From Phycisphaerales bacterium Planc_01 (lineage in GTDB: Bacteria; Planctomycetota; Phycisphaerae; Sedimentisphaerales; Anaerobacaceae): a stretch of 49,945 bases of DNA. Position 1 is the stretch's first letter, and every line of letters begins with the position of its first letter. The position numbers and the translations under genes were made by a program. This document shows, piece after piece, positions 1 to 8,301 of this stretch. The notes beneath the pieces are model-generated. The model did no database searches. It was given only the letters and a program-made list of their open reading frames with translations, and was not told where the DNA came from. Where the stretch lies: NCBI GenBank assembly GCA_001603075.1, contig LVBB01000057.1, forward strand, positions 1-49,945, written 5' to 3'.

Positions 1-772
1 ATCCCACATCCCGCGGCACATCGCCCTGCCCATCCGCAGGGACGGGGTCGCTCGCAAATTCAGCGCGCAAGCCGGCTTTCATGGCCTGTCGAACCTCCGC
101 TTCGGCCAGGGCCACGTCGTAAATCTTCACGTCATCCATCAGTCCGGTGTAGAACCGGGAATCGAGCGTGTTCGCTCCGATAGCCAGGAGCGGCTGGGCA
201 TCCAGCGGTCCCCTGTTCGAGTGACTAACGCTCTTGTCGAGCGCGCCGTCGATATAGACACTGATGGTTCCGGCGGTGGTGTCGCGAACGGCGGCAATAT
301 GCACCCACTCGCCCGTGACGATGTCTCCGTCCGAGTTGACCGAGCCGTCCGGATTGCCATTGAAGAACGACAGCTTGGTGCCGAGCACCGCAACGACGAA
401 GTCATTGGCCGTCCCGGCGACGTCGGACCAGAACAGGCCGCTGCCCTGGTAGGCCTGCGTGCCGGCCAGGCCGGTGGTTTCCGTCTTGATCCAGGCCGCC
501 AATGTGAAGCTGTCCTGAACCGGCCGATTCAACTCGACATAGCTGTTGCTCCCGTTGAACGAGTAGCATCTTCCGTCGTATCCGCCGGCAACCAGCTCCA
601 GGCCCCCGTTGGGGGCGCCGTCAAGACCGTTGCCCGAGGCATCGAGGACCGTACCGTCCAGTTGGTTGAAGGGATAGTAGACCAACGGCATCGGGCCGGC
701 GGCCATGGCCTGACCGGCCCAGGCGGCAAGCAACACCACCGAACAGATCCACCACACAGGTTTGCGCGACAT
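1..772 (-). CDS. Secreted LamG-domain protein (3' end cut by the window edge)
   Basis: About 257 codons are visible; the gene runs off the left edge without a stop. The start at 772 (MSRKPVWWICSVV) follows a strong Shine-Dalgarno AAAGGAGGT. A signal peptide ending near AGQAMA|A is clear, so the product is exported. Residues about 28-235 look like a LamG/concanavalin-type jelly roll: 'LVYYPFNQLDGTVLDASGNG', 'YSFNGSNSYVEL', 'GEWVHIAAVRDT', and 'GLMDDVKIYDVALAEAEV'. Such domains usually bind or decorate polysaccharide. The last visible residues, 'PADGQGDVPRDVG', open the Fn3-like module that also occurs in the 932-aa protein at 3794-6592, so the missing part probably carries similar modules. It lies downstream of, and on the same strand as, the sigma/FecR pair, and could be one of their targets (inference). 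Confidence 0.85.
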   Translation of the reverse strand, partial: MSRKPVWWICSVVLLAAWAGQAMAAGPMPLVYYPFNQLDGTVLDASGNGLDGAPNGGLELVAGGYDGRCYSFNGSNSYVELNRPVQDSFTLAAWIKTETTGLAGTQAYQGSGLFWSDVAGTANDFVVAVLGTKLSFFNGNPDGSVNSDGDIVTGEWVHIAAVRDTTAGTISVYIDGALDKSVSHSNRGPLDAQPLLAIGANTLDSRFYTGLMDDVKIYDVALAEAEVRQAMKAGLRAEFASDPVPADGQGDVPRDVG

Positions 773-1048
773 ACATACCTCCTTTACCCAAGATTGAGAC
801 AATCCCCCGTTTCAGCCAGGTCGGCGGGGTCATCAATCCATGCGTCAGAAAACGCCTCGATGGAGCCAACGCCGGGATCACAGACCCGTCCGACCGGTTG
901 CGTACTCAGAACCGCCGTGACAATACCCTCCGACCCACCTCCTTCCCACAAACAAGCCAGGCACAAGACCACCCGGCCTGCACCCCGTCTCCTTGTTGAC
1001 ACCGTGTGTTACTCGCGCGGCCGCTCATCAGGCGCAGCCCGCCAGTCC

Positions 1049-2884
1049 CTACTTCCGTGTCACATTCTCCTGACTGGAAACCCCGTCAGTCGATGGGGTC
1101 AGTTCAAGATTCGGCTCGGCAAAGACGCACCAGTCGCTGTCGGTCCCCCGCAAACCGACAACGTCGGCATCCCCGCCGTCTGTCGTAATCAGTGTGAGAA
1201 ACCGGTCCGTCTCAGCCAGCGGCACGTCGATCTGGCCTGCGATTCCCTTGACCTTCACACCGGTTTGGGCGAAGCGAACCCGGCCGTCGACCAGGACCCA
1301 GAAGTCGGCGTTACAGCGGCGGTTTGTGGCGGATTCCGACACACCATAGGCAGATCGAAACCGCTCGATTCGAAGTCCGGCGTTGCGCGAGGCGATCTCG
1401 GCCAGATCGAACGTGATGCCGAGATTGGCGTGCATGAGGATACAGGGCTGCTCGGGCGATCCATGGACCCGTCCGCCCAGCACCTGCCTGCCGCACTCCG
1501 CATCGCCGATGTTGGTGATCTCCAGGTAGTAGATGTTGTTCGTGGCAGGACATTCATCGAACGTATGGCCGGCGGAGCTGACAATCTGCGGCTCTGTCCC
1601 ATTGGGGACAAACACGCCGTCTATGTAGCGATTCCAGGCTACCGAAGCATACCGGTGCGTCCCGCGGCGGTCTGTTTCTACCGGGCGAACATGCCCCCCG
1701 GTGGCAGGACAGATGGCTGACGTGGCCTGACCGGTGCCGAAGCCGTTGCCACCACCAATGACGTCGGCCAGGTCCAAACGTCTGCCGGGAATACCGAAGC
1801 TCGGATGCACCGGTATCTCCCGCACGATCTGGCTGGGACTATACGCCCTGGGCACCACGTTGCCGGCACCATCGACAGCACCGGCCTGGCCGGTGTTCAG
1901 GATCGTCGACGTCCCCGAACGAACAGGGTCCGAGCCGCTGCGAATGCCCACCTTGCCCTTGTGGACGATCGCCTCGGTCTCACCGCTGCGGCTGACGATA
2001 ACGCCGAACTCCGTACCGTAATCGACGACCGTTCCGGTCGGCGTGCGCACGATGAAACCGGTCGAGTCCTCGCCGATCGCCACGGACACGGCACCCGAAT
2101 GGAGGAACATCTGGTCATCGCTCTCGAGCCGCAGTACGGCCGGCGCCTGAACGAGCACCTCGGCGCCGCCCTCGAACACCATCTCGACCAGTCCCTGCAT
2201 CAGGAACATCGAAGAGGCCCTCAGGACCGTATCCGGGGCCGTTGAAAGATCGGCGCGGTCCCACCGCGCGTTGCTGGACCGTGTGATCGCGGCCACCACA
2301 GGCGGGATCGCCGGAGTCGATGCGGGCGAAGACGGGGCCCGGTCCGGCCACCGGGAGACCCACACCAGCGCAGCTGAAGCCAATAGAACCACGACAGCAA
2401 ACACGCCCAGCGCCAATTGCCGTCTTCTGGCAAGGTACTGCCGATAGGCCAGTTCCTCACGCCGGAGGCGTTCCTGCTCTTTGAATCGTTCCAACGCGTC
2501 GTCGGCGGCCTTTCGGATCGCCTCTCGATGAGCCTCGGCGCGCCGCCGCGCCTCTTCGGCCGCTCGCATCTCGGCCATTGCCCGGTCCCGCTCGACGAGG
2601 TCGCCAAGACTCAACGGGCCGCCTCCTATTTGGTCCACCACCGACGGCAACAGTTCCGCCAGTCCTTCGATTGCCACGGCGGTCCCTTCCGAGACGTCCC
2701 GCATCCCATGATAGCGGCGCAGCTCCGCGCAGAGCAGCATGTACTCCACGTACGACTGCCGCGCGGCGGGTTCGGCGGCCAGCACACGATCGAGCTCGGC
2801 AAACTGCTCATCCGTAAGGGTCCCTTCGCGCAGTCCACCAAGCAATTCGAGGAATTCAGGGCGTTCCGTCAAGTCGTCGGTCAT
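1049..2884 (-). CDS. FecR-type transmembrane (anti-sigma-like) protein with C-terminal NPCBM-like domain
   Basis: 611 aa. The N-terminal cytoplasmic part (1-60, 'LLGGLREGTLTDEQFAELDR') resembles the short domain seen at the start of planctomycete FecR proteins. It is followed by a highly charged helix (about 110-165) and one membrane span (about 166-186, 'LALGVFAVVVLLASAALVWV'). The FecR domain follows at about 240-345 ('SGAVSVAI', 'FIVRTPTGTVVDYGTEFGV', 'VHKGKVGI'). The C-terminal 230 residues resemble an NPCBM-type carbohydrate-binding fold ('ADFWVLVDGRVRFAQTGVKV', 'DSDWCVFAEPNLEL'). The start codon overlaps the sigma-factor stop (ATGA), so the two are translationally coupled. By analogy with FecI/FecR pairs it probably senses an extracytoplasmic cue, perhaps a glycan, and controls the sigma factor. 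The sensing role is inference. Confidence 0.85.
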   Translation of the reverse strand: MTDDLTERPEFLELLGGLREGTLTDEQFAELDRVLAAEPAARQSYVEYMLLCAELRRYHGMRDVSEGTAVAIEGLAELLPSVVDQIGGGPLSLGDLVERDRAMAEMRAAEEARRRAEAHREAIRKAADDALERFKEQERLRREELAYRQYLARRRQLALGVFAVVVLLASAALVWVSRWPDRAPSSPASTPAIPPVVAAITRSSNARWDRADLSTAPDTVLRASSMFLMQGLVEMVFEGGAEVLVQAPAVLRLESDDQMFLHSGAVSVAIGEDSTGFIVRTPTGTVVDYGTEFGVIVSRSGETEAIVHKGKVGIRSGSDPVRSGTSTILNTGQAGAVDGAGNVVPRAYSPSQIVREIPVHPSFGIPGRRLDLADVIGGGNGFGTGQATSAICPATGGHVRPVETDRRGTHRYASVAWNRYIDGVFVPNGTEPQIVSSAGHTFDECPATNNIYYLEITNIGDAECGRQVLGGRVHGSPEQPCILMHANLGITFDLAEIASRNAGLRIERFRSAYGVSESATNRRCNADFWVLVDGRVRFAQTGVKVKGIAGQIDVPLAETDRFLTLITTDGGDADVVGLRGTDSDWCVFAEPNLELTPSTDGVSSQENVTRK

Positions 2885-3435
2885 GCCGAGCCCTCCATCG
2901 CCAGTGTGCGCCGGATGCAGTAGAGCAACTGAACGTGAATGCGGTTCAGTGCCTTATACACAGCGTCGACACTGCGGCCAAGATGCTGAGCCACCGACTT
3001 GGGGGTCGCATCGTATTCATACCGCAGGCCGATCAGCTCGCGATCGCGGTCGGGCAGCTTCCGCAGGCAACTGCCGAGCGCATCACGAAGCGCGTCCAAT
3101 TCGGCAGCCGTACTACGGACCCGCTCGTCGATCGCCTCCAGGACCTCATCGCTGAACTGGACCCTCTGGTGGCGTTTCTTCCGGCGGTGGTTCATCACCC
3201 GATACCGAGCGATACACAATGCCCAAGCGGCGAAATCCGTGCCCGACTCGAACGTTTCGAACTTCGACCACATGGTCATCGTGGTCTCCTGGAGCAGGTC
3301 TTCGGCCTCCGACCAGTGCGGCACCAAGGCGAGGATGAACCCGAAGATCCTCCGCTCGTTGGCCTGATACAGCCTCAGGAATTCACGTCCCCGTGACATG
3401 TCCGGCAGCCCGTCGATTGGCTGGTGTTCGCTCAT
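2881..3435 (-). CDS. ECF-type RNA polymerase sigma factor (planctomycete/verrucomicrobial subfamily)
   Basis: 184 aa. Region 2 is at about 20-90: 'REFLRLYQANERRIFGFILA', then 'DLLQETTMTMWSKFETF' and 'FAAWALCIARYRVMNHRRK'. Region 4 is at about 115-178: 'LPDRDRELIGLRYEYDATPK' followed by the helix-turn-helix 'SVAQHLGRSVDAVYKALNRI'. Length and layout match small sigma factors of the Rhodopirellula/Verrucomicrobium type. It is expected to direct RNA polymerase to a small regulon. The stop overlaps the start of the FecR-type gene (ATGA), which marks that protein as its likely partner. The Shine-Dalgarno is weak (GGGAT). The secreted LamG proteins on either side are candidate targets, but I could not identify a shared promoter motif by eye. 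Confidence 0.92.
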   Translation of the reverse strand: MSEHQPIDGLPDMSRGREFLRLYQANERRIFGFILALVPHWSEAEDLLQETTMTMWSKFETFESGTDFAAWALCIARYRVMNHRRKKRHQRVQFSDEVLEAIDERVRSTAAELDALRDALGSCLRKLPDRDRELIGLRYEYDATPKSVAQHLGRSVDAVYKALNRIHVQLLYCIRRTLAMEGSA

Positions 3436-3793
3436 GGCGATCCCACAGAACCACTATCGCTGTCCGCCGCCCCCTTCCAGATCGTCGGCGGAACGAATCC
3501 GCAGGGCCCTCTGGCGTTGCGTCCGGACCCTGTCCGAAAAGAGCCCATCTGTAAGGAGATAGCCTCCACACCCCTGTTTTGGAAGAGAAGTGGGGGCAGA
3601 CTGCAGAAAAACACCAAGAAAGGCGAATGGAGTCTGGACAGGTCCCCAAAGACAATCGACGGCCTTTCCGTCTCCGGCAGGACGGTCCCCAAAACAGCGT
3701 GGCTCCGGGGACACGTCCCCCGGAGCCACGTTCACGGCCCTGTCACAGAGGCCGCACCGACCTCGGTGCCACCTCATGATGGAGCAGATCGAC
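3436..3793. other. Intergenic region of 358 bp with hairpin and short direct repeats
   Basis: No credible gene on either strand. It holds the 3' trailer of the 932-aa gene and the leader of the sigma-factor operon. The decamer GGTCCCCAAA occurs twice, at 3641-3650 and 3684-3693. A strong hairpin at 3699-3729 is listed separately. I could not find a confident -35/-10 pair for the sigma gene. Confidence 0.6.
3699..3729 (-). terminator. Hairpin, probable terminator of the 932-aa LamG/discoidin gene
   Basis: A perfect 12-bp inverted repeat, GTGGCTCCGGGG and CCCCGGAGCCAC, with a 7-nt loop. It lies about 65 nt past the stop at 3794 on the minus strand. The minus-strand sequence continues ACGCTGTTTTGGGG, so a short T run lies a few bases beyond the stem. 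The weak T run makes this a probable rather than a certain intrinsic terminator. Confidence 0.45.
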
Positions 3794-6592
3794 TTAGAAG
3801 GGCTTGTGCATCGGTGCCGTCTGGCCAAACGCACCGAGAACCTCTTCGGCCGACAACGCCCGCTTGTAAAGGCGCAGCTCGTCGATCATGCCATCGAAAT
3901 AGTTGCCCGGCCAGCCATAGAGACCGATCTGGAACGGGTTGGTGTCTGCTGTGTTGATGGTCTTCTCCCAGTCCACGATGAGCACGCCGTCGGCATAGAT
4001 CTTGGTGTGCGTACCGTCATGGACATGGGCAAAGTGGACCCACCGGTTGGCGGTGTTGTATGTGAAATCAGTATCGCCGCCCCAGTACTGGATGCGCCAA
4101 CGGTTCTGGATGCTGTCCAGCGTTCGCAGGCAGAAATCCTGGGCCTCGGTGCGGGCACCCACGTCATAGATGCCGCCATTGGCGAAGCTACGCGTGTAAA
4201 CCCAGACCGTGACGGTCCTTGGAGAGTTTCCGCTGATTCCAAGGGCCGAGGCGTTCTTGCCCGTCGAGACATAATCCGTCGTACCGTTCAGGTTGATTGC
4301 GCTGCCCTGCACCCCGGCCACGTAGGTCGGCCCGCCGTTGAGCGTGCCGTGGTGGCCATTGCCGGAGCCGTCGTTGGCATTGCCGTCGAAGCTGTAGTAC
4401 GCCACCAGGCCCGCGCTGTCCGGCTGGACCGGCACGATGTATTCCGGAGCACTCGGATACAGGCGAATATCGTCGATGTACACCACACCCTTTGCTCCGG
4501 CGCCCTCGATGCCGATCGTCAGCTTGGTCACGTTGCTCACGTTGCCGACCGCGGACAGATCGATATTCCAGGTCTGCCACGCCGGCTTCTTGATGTCGGC
4601 GGCACCGCCGTCGTATACGATCTTCGTGTTGTTGATCTTGATGTAGAGCTGTCCGGTGTTGGCGGCATCGCCATAGAAGGCCAACGACAGGCTCCTGACG
4701 CCGTTCGTCGTCCAGTTCCCTTGCAGCGTGTACTCGGCTTCGGCGACGGAAACACCCGCATTGTCATAGAACAGCGGCATGGACTGCTTGCCGCTCTTGA
4801 CGATCGTCTGCTCGGCGAACGGACTGTTCAGGTGCCCGACGGTCGAGCCGGTGTTGTTGACCCAGCCATCGAGCCAAGTGTCGAAGATGGCCTCGCCGGC
4901 CTCGATGTCGTCGGTATAGCTCTCGAAATCCTCAACGACGATGAACTCCTGGGTGGTGAAACTCCAGACGCCGCCTTCCCACATCGGGATCGCATCAGCG
5001 TCATTGACCTCATCGACTCTCCAGTAATAGGTCGTCGCCAAATTCAAGGCCCCCGGTGCATGGCTTGTTGCGCCGGTCGTGGCCACGATATCCAAGGCCT
5101 CCGGCTCGGTGCCGAAGTAGACCTCGTGCGAAACAGCCTCGCGGCCCGAACGCCAGGTCAGGGGCGAATCCACCGCCACGGCGGTCGCTCCATCGGCCGG
5201 CTTCGGCTCCCGGGCTTGGGCGGGAATGTACAGGAAGCGAACTTCGCTGAGACCGTACTGCCCCATGGTGCCCCAGGCGCTGTTGACGGTCAGGCGGACG
5301 TATCTGGCGGCCACGCCGTCGAAGCCGACCGCTGTATTGGCCACGTAGGTGCTCCTGGCGGCCGCTTTGGCGAACTCCACGTCGCCCAGAACCGTCCACT
5401 CCACGCCGTCGGTGGAATACTCGACCGTTACGTCCTTGAGCCCGAAACCGAGAATGATCTCGAACTCGACGTTGTAGTTCCAGACAAGCATTTCGTGAAG
5501 CTTGTAGACGCGGTCAAACTCATACTGGATCTGGATCGGTTCGTCGCCCGGTTTGGCCAGCCACATGTCGCCGCTGACCGTCGAATGCTGGTCGGCGGCG
5601 TTGAGGCCGGAACCATTGACCGTATTCTCAATGCCGGCGGCCAAGTCGGAGATCGCATTGGTGGTCGCCACAATGTTCGCAATGGGATAGGCGAACGGCT
5701 CGGCCGTAAAGGTCCAGATATCGCCTTTGAAGATGGTGAAATCAGGAGCAGAATTGACCTCATCGATACGCCAGTAGTAGGTCTGGCCGAATTCGAGCAG
5801 CCCGGCCGGATCATAACTCGACGCGGCCTGGGCCTGGCTGACCAGGACGCCCTTCGGGTTGCTTCGCGTGGCGGTGTTGACGTCGTCAAAGATGGTGCCG
5901 AAGTAAACGTCGTGCGTGGCGGCGAACTCGCCAGCACCCCAGCCAAGGACCACATCGCGCGGTACATCGATCGCGCTATCGGCGGGAGACGGCGCACCGG
6001 CGGAACCGGGCAGACTGCCGTCGGACAGCAGTTCCACCTCACCGATCTGCATACTGTTGGCCGAAGCCCGATTGCGGACCTCTGTGAAGAACACCTCGTA
6101 GTGTTTGTACGCCCGCTTGTTCGCAATCGGAATGGGGGCCGAAATCCAGCTATTCCGCTCCCACGCCGTCGCTTGGGCAAAGTCATCGATCGTTCCCTCA
6201 GCAATCAGTGTGTAGGGACCGTCGATGCTGACATCGGAGCCAGAGAACCGGAAGGACACAGGGTCGCGCTCGACCGCATCGTTGGCACTGGCGAAATTCA
6301 GGGCCTTGACCACCACCCTCGGGCCCGACGGGGTCACGCGGAAGCCAGCGCCGCCGGTTTCCGCATTCACATTGCCGTTAAGATCCACAAAGGAGGTCTT
6401 GAAGCACAGGTACTTGGCACCAGAGATGACATCATCGATCGCGCGAGGCGGGGTCTCTGCGGCCGGCCAGTTGTTGTCGTCGGGAACGCCCACGAGCGGG
6501 TCTCCCGGATTGGTGATGTCGAACATCTGTGCCTGCGCCGCCCCACCGAGCAGCAGGACCGCAGCCACAATCCACAGTGATAGTCTTGTCAT
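3794..6592 (-). CDS. Large secreted protein: Fn3-like / F5/8C-discoidin / LamG modules
   Basis: 932 aa from the start at 6592 (MTRLSLWIVAAVLLLGGAAQ), chosen because a clean signal peptide begins there behind GAGGAG; a longer in-frame extension has no signal sequence. Order of parts: an N-terminal beta-rich region (about 23-190, 'YKHYEVFFTEVRNR', a discoidin-like remnant); an Fn3-like module starting 'PADSAIDVPRDVVLGW'; an F5/8C-discoidin domain (about 305-465, 'VTVEYSTDGVEWTVLGD', 'ARYVRLTVNSAWG'); a second Fn3-like module 'PADGATAVAVDSPLTW'; a 'VVEDFESYTDD' jelly-roll unit ending 'GVVYIDDIRLYP'; and a C-terminal LamG domain (about 730-930, 'LVAYYSFDGNANDGSGNGHH'). No catalytic domain is visible, so a glycan-binding or adhesive role is likely. 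It ends without a sorting signal I recognise. Confidence 0.9.
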   Translation of the reverse strand: MTRLSLWIVAAVLLLGGAAQAQMFDITNPGDPLVGVPDDNNWPAAETPPRAIDDVISGAKYLCFKTSFVDLNGNVNAETGGAGFRVTPSGPRVVVKALNFASANDAVERDPVSFRFSGSDVSIDGPYTLIAEGTIDDFAQATAWERNSWISAPIPIANKRAYKHYEVFFTEVRNRASANSMQIGEVELLSDGSLPGSAGAPSPADSAIDVPRDVVLGWGAGEFAATHDVYFGTIFDDVNTATRSNPKGVLVSQAQAASSYDPAGLLEFGQTYYWRIDEVNSAPDFTIFKGDIWTFTAEPFAYPIANIVATTNAISDLAAGIENTVNGSGLNAADQHSTVSGDMWLAKPGDEPIQIQYEFDRVYKLHEMLVWNYNVEFEIILGFGLKDVTVEYSTDGVEWTVLGDVEFAKAAARSTYVANTAVGFDGVAARYVRLTVNSAWGTMGQYGLSEVRFLYIPAQAREPKPADGATAVAVDSPLTWRSGREAVSHEVYFGTEPEALDIVATTGATSHAPGALNLATTYYWRVDEVNDADAIPMWEGGVWSFTTQEFIVVEDFESYTDDIEAGEAIFDTWLDGWVNNTGSTVGHLNSPFAEQTIVKSGKQSMPLFYDNAGVSVAEAEYTLQGNWTTNGVRSLSLAFYGDAANTGQLYIKINNTKIVYDGGAADIKKPAWQTWNIDLSAVGNVSNVTKLTIGIEGAGAKGVVYIDDIRLYPSAPEYIVPVQPDSAGLVAYYSFDGNANDGSGNGHHGTLNGGPTYVAGVQGSAINLNGTTDYVSTGKNASALGISGNSPRTVTVWVYTRSFANGGIYDVGARTEAQDFCLRTLDSIQNRWRIQYWGGDTDFTYNTANRWVHFAHVHDGTHTKIYADGVLIVDWEKTINTADTNPFQIGLYGWPGNYFDGMIDELRLYKRALSAEEVLGAFGQTAPMHKPF

Positions 6593-7147
6593 GATGAAAG
6601 TCTCCTCACACGGCGATAACAACATTTTGTTTCGACAGTGCCCGTCAGGACGCACGGGTCCCCAGGCCAAACGACGTACCACGGCAGTGGCCTGCTATCA
6701 GGCCGGAAGCACCTCCTTCCGAATCTCCAATGCCACGCTTGCACAGCGCAGGAACAAACGAGGACAGACGTCGCGCGAAGCGCGCAAGAGTTGATCCCCC
6801 CCCCTGCCAGTCGTAGGCCCAGGAAGGCACTCCTTCCGTGATCCTGCGATTCCGACCAGCACCACAACCGCGCCTCACGGTCCGATCTGTACAGAATCCA
6901 CGACCTCAAGGGCAGCATCGGCCAATGGCAGACCTTGCAGCCCAGTGTTATTTATACCAGATCCAGCGGTCGATATGCAAGCAGATTCTCGGACACTTGC
7001 TCGCCGGTCAGCCGTGAGAATGCCGACCCGAACCCCCGACGCAAGGCTCGAACCTCTGCATCTCCGGACAGACCCCGTCCTCGACCGGCCGGCGCCAACG
7101 GCACGGTGCAGGGTCATTCCTGCCCCGACAATGCGGCTGAACCTATG
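6593..7147. other. 555-bp intergenic region without a recognisable gene
   Basis: Open frames here are arginine/serine-rich and look non-coding. Visible details are a run of nine C residues at 6796-6804, a small GGCCTG...CAGGCC hairpin near 6688-6702, and the leader of the 932-aa gene next to 6593. I see no tRNA, riboswitch or confident promoter. Confidence 0.5.
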
Positions 7148-7828
7148 TCAATCGAGCGGAAGGATGTAGATGTTACGGAACTCGATGGGGCTGCCCTCGC
7201 TCTGGAGGCCGATATAGCCGGCCGTCGGCGAGGCGTTTGTGCCCTCGTTCTGGAGAACGCCGTTGACATAGCAGCGAATGGAGCCGCCTTTGCAGTGGAT
7301 GTCGTAGCTGTTCCACTGGCCGGCGGGCTTTTCGCTGGTGGCCGCCTTCTTGGGGATCACCACGAATCGCTTGGACGTGTCCTTGCGGTCGGTCCCGTCG
7401 ACAGTCAGGCCGGTCCCGTTCATCAGCACGAAATCGCCGGCGCTGCCCGCCTTGAGCTGGACCTCGATGCACTCGGGCCAAACCTTGTCGGGCCCATTGA
7501 TATGGAGCAGCACGCCGCTGTTGGTCGGCGTCTCGGGCCAGCGCCATTCCACGTGCAGGTGGTAGTCGCTGTACCGCTGCTCCGTGCGCAGATAGCCGAA
7601 CGGCTCGCCCTTGCAGTGGATTGCATCGCCCCGGACCCACCAGACGTCGTCGACATCAACTTGCGGATCGGCCAGAACACGCTGCCAGCCAGTGAAGTCC
7701 TGGCCGTTCCACAGCACCACCTTCTTGCCCGTGGAGCCCGACTTCAGGGCCCCCTTGCAGCCCACCAACCCAACGACCGTCATCCCCACGACCATCCACA
7801 GTACCATCCTGTCCACAGTCCGTCGCAT
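7148..7828 (-). CDS. DUF1080 (3-keto-disaccharide hydrolase-type) lipoprotein
   Basis: 226 aa. The N-terminus 'MVVGMTVVGLVGC' is a lipoprotein signal with the lipobox cysteine at about residue 24. The rest is one concanavalin-like DUF1080 domain: 'VVLWNGQDFTGWQ', 'GYLRTEQRYSDYHLHVEWRW', 'NSGVLLHINGPDKVWPECIE', 'QWNSYDIHCKGGSIRCYVNG', 'GYIGLQSEGSPIEFRNI'. The family is greatly expanded in planctomycetes. Members are annotated as 3-keto-disaccharide hydrolases, and many are only sugar-binding. The start follows a GAGGG ribosome-binding site. A weak TTGATT...TATAGG pair on the minus strand at 7939-7969 (19-nt spacer) may be its promoter. The gene stands alone, so its substrate is unknown. Confidence 0.9.
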   Translation of the reverse strand: MRRTVDRMVLWMVVGMTVVGLVGCKGALKSGSTGKKVVLWNGQDFTGWQRVLADPQVDVDDVWWVRGDAIHCKGEPFGYLRTEQRYSDYHLHVEWRWPETPTNSGVLLHINGPDKVWPECIEVQLKAGSAGDFVLMNGTGLTVDGTDRKDTSKRFVVIPKKAATSEKPAGQWNSYDIHCKGGSIRCYVNGVLQNEGTNASPTAGYIGLQSEGSPIEFRNIYILPLD

Positions 7829-7997
7829 CGCTCTGCCCTCACCAATTCGTAGTCAATCCGTTTCCACGACAACGCCTTTCATGGCGACCATCCCTCCCGA
7901 TGGACATCGGGACGTTCGAGGCTGCCAATCGTCGCTCTCCTATATGGCGGCTGTAGTGGCAAAAATCAAGATGAAACTCCCTCGACATGAAAGGGCC

Positions 7998-8267
7998 TCA
8001 GGACTTCCTCCGCGGCGAGACTCGACTCTTACGAGCGCCAAACAGGCGACGCTCGGTCCGTAGGATCCCCCGGATGAGTCTCTCCAGGAGCGTACCCGGA
8101 TGGGCGTGGGCCCAGATCAGCAGCCGGTCGCTCAGAAGCAGTCGCAGACCCAGGAATTCCAGCCCAACCAGGATCAGCCACGAGCCGGGAGTGGCCGGCG
8201 TAACCAATGCGAGAAATCCCAGAACGATCAGGATGGCCCCAACCACTTGCTTGCCGATCCGTCTCAT
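7998..8267 (-). CDS. Small PGPGW-type membrane protein
   Basis: 89 aa with one long hydrophobic stretch, 'VVGAILIVLGFLALVTPATP' then 'GSWLILVGLEFLGLRLLLS', split by the turn PATPGSW. This matches the PGPGW family of small putative transmembrane proteins, whose signature is a Pro-Gly-rich turn between two helices. The C-terminal third is basic ('GILRTERRLFGARKSRVSPR') and probably cytoplasmic. It lies 34 bp downstream of the oligoendopeptidase gene on the same strand, so the two are probably co-transcribed. Function unknown. Confidence 0.7.
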   Translation of the reverse strand: MRRIGKQVVGAILIVLGFLALVTPATPGSWLILVGLEFLGLRLLLSDRLLIWAHAHPGTLLERLIRGILRTERRLFGARKSRVSPRRKS

Positions 8268-8301
8268 GGGAACCGTCCCAATCGAATTCCGGGCAGGCGA
8301 T

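Noticed and set aside
221-1720. Long plus-strand open frame opposite the LamG and FecR genes
   Set aside because: It is antisense to two well-supported genes; long antisense frames are common in GC-rich DNA and this one has no recognisable domain.
3590-6580. 996-codon plus-strand open frame
   Set aside because: Shadow of the 932-aa LamG/discoidin gene; no signal peptide, domain or ribosome-binding site of its own.
6796-6804. Run of nine C as a possible phase-variation tract
   Set aside because: It lies in an intergenic region with no credible gene or promoter to switch.
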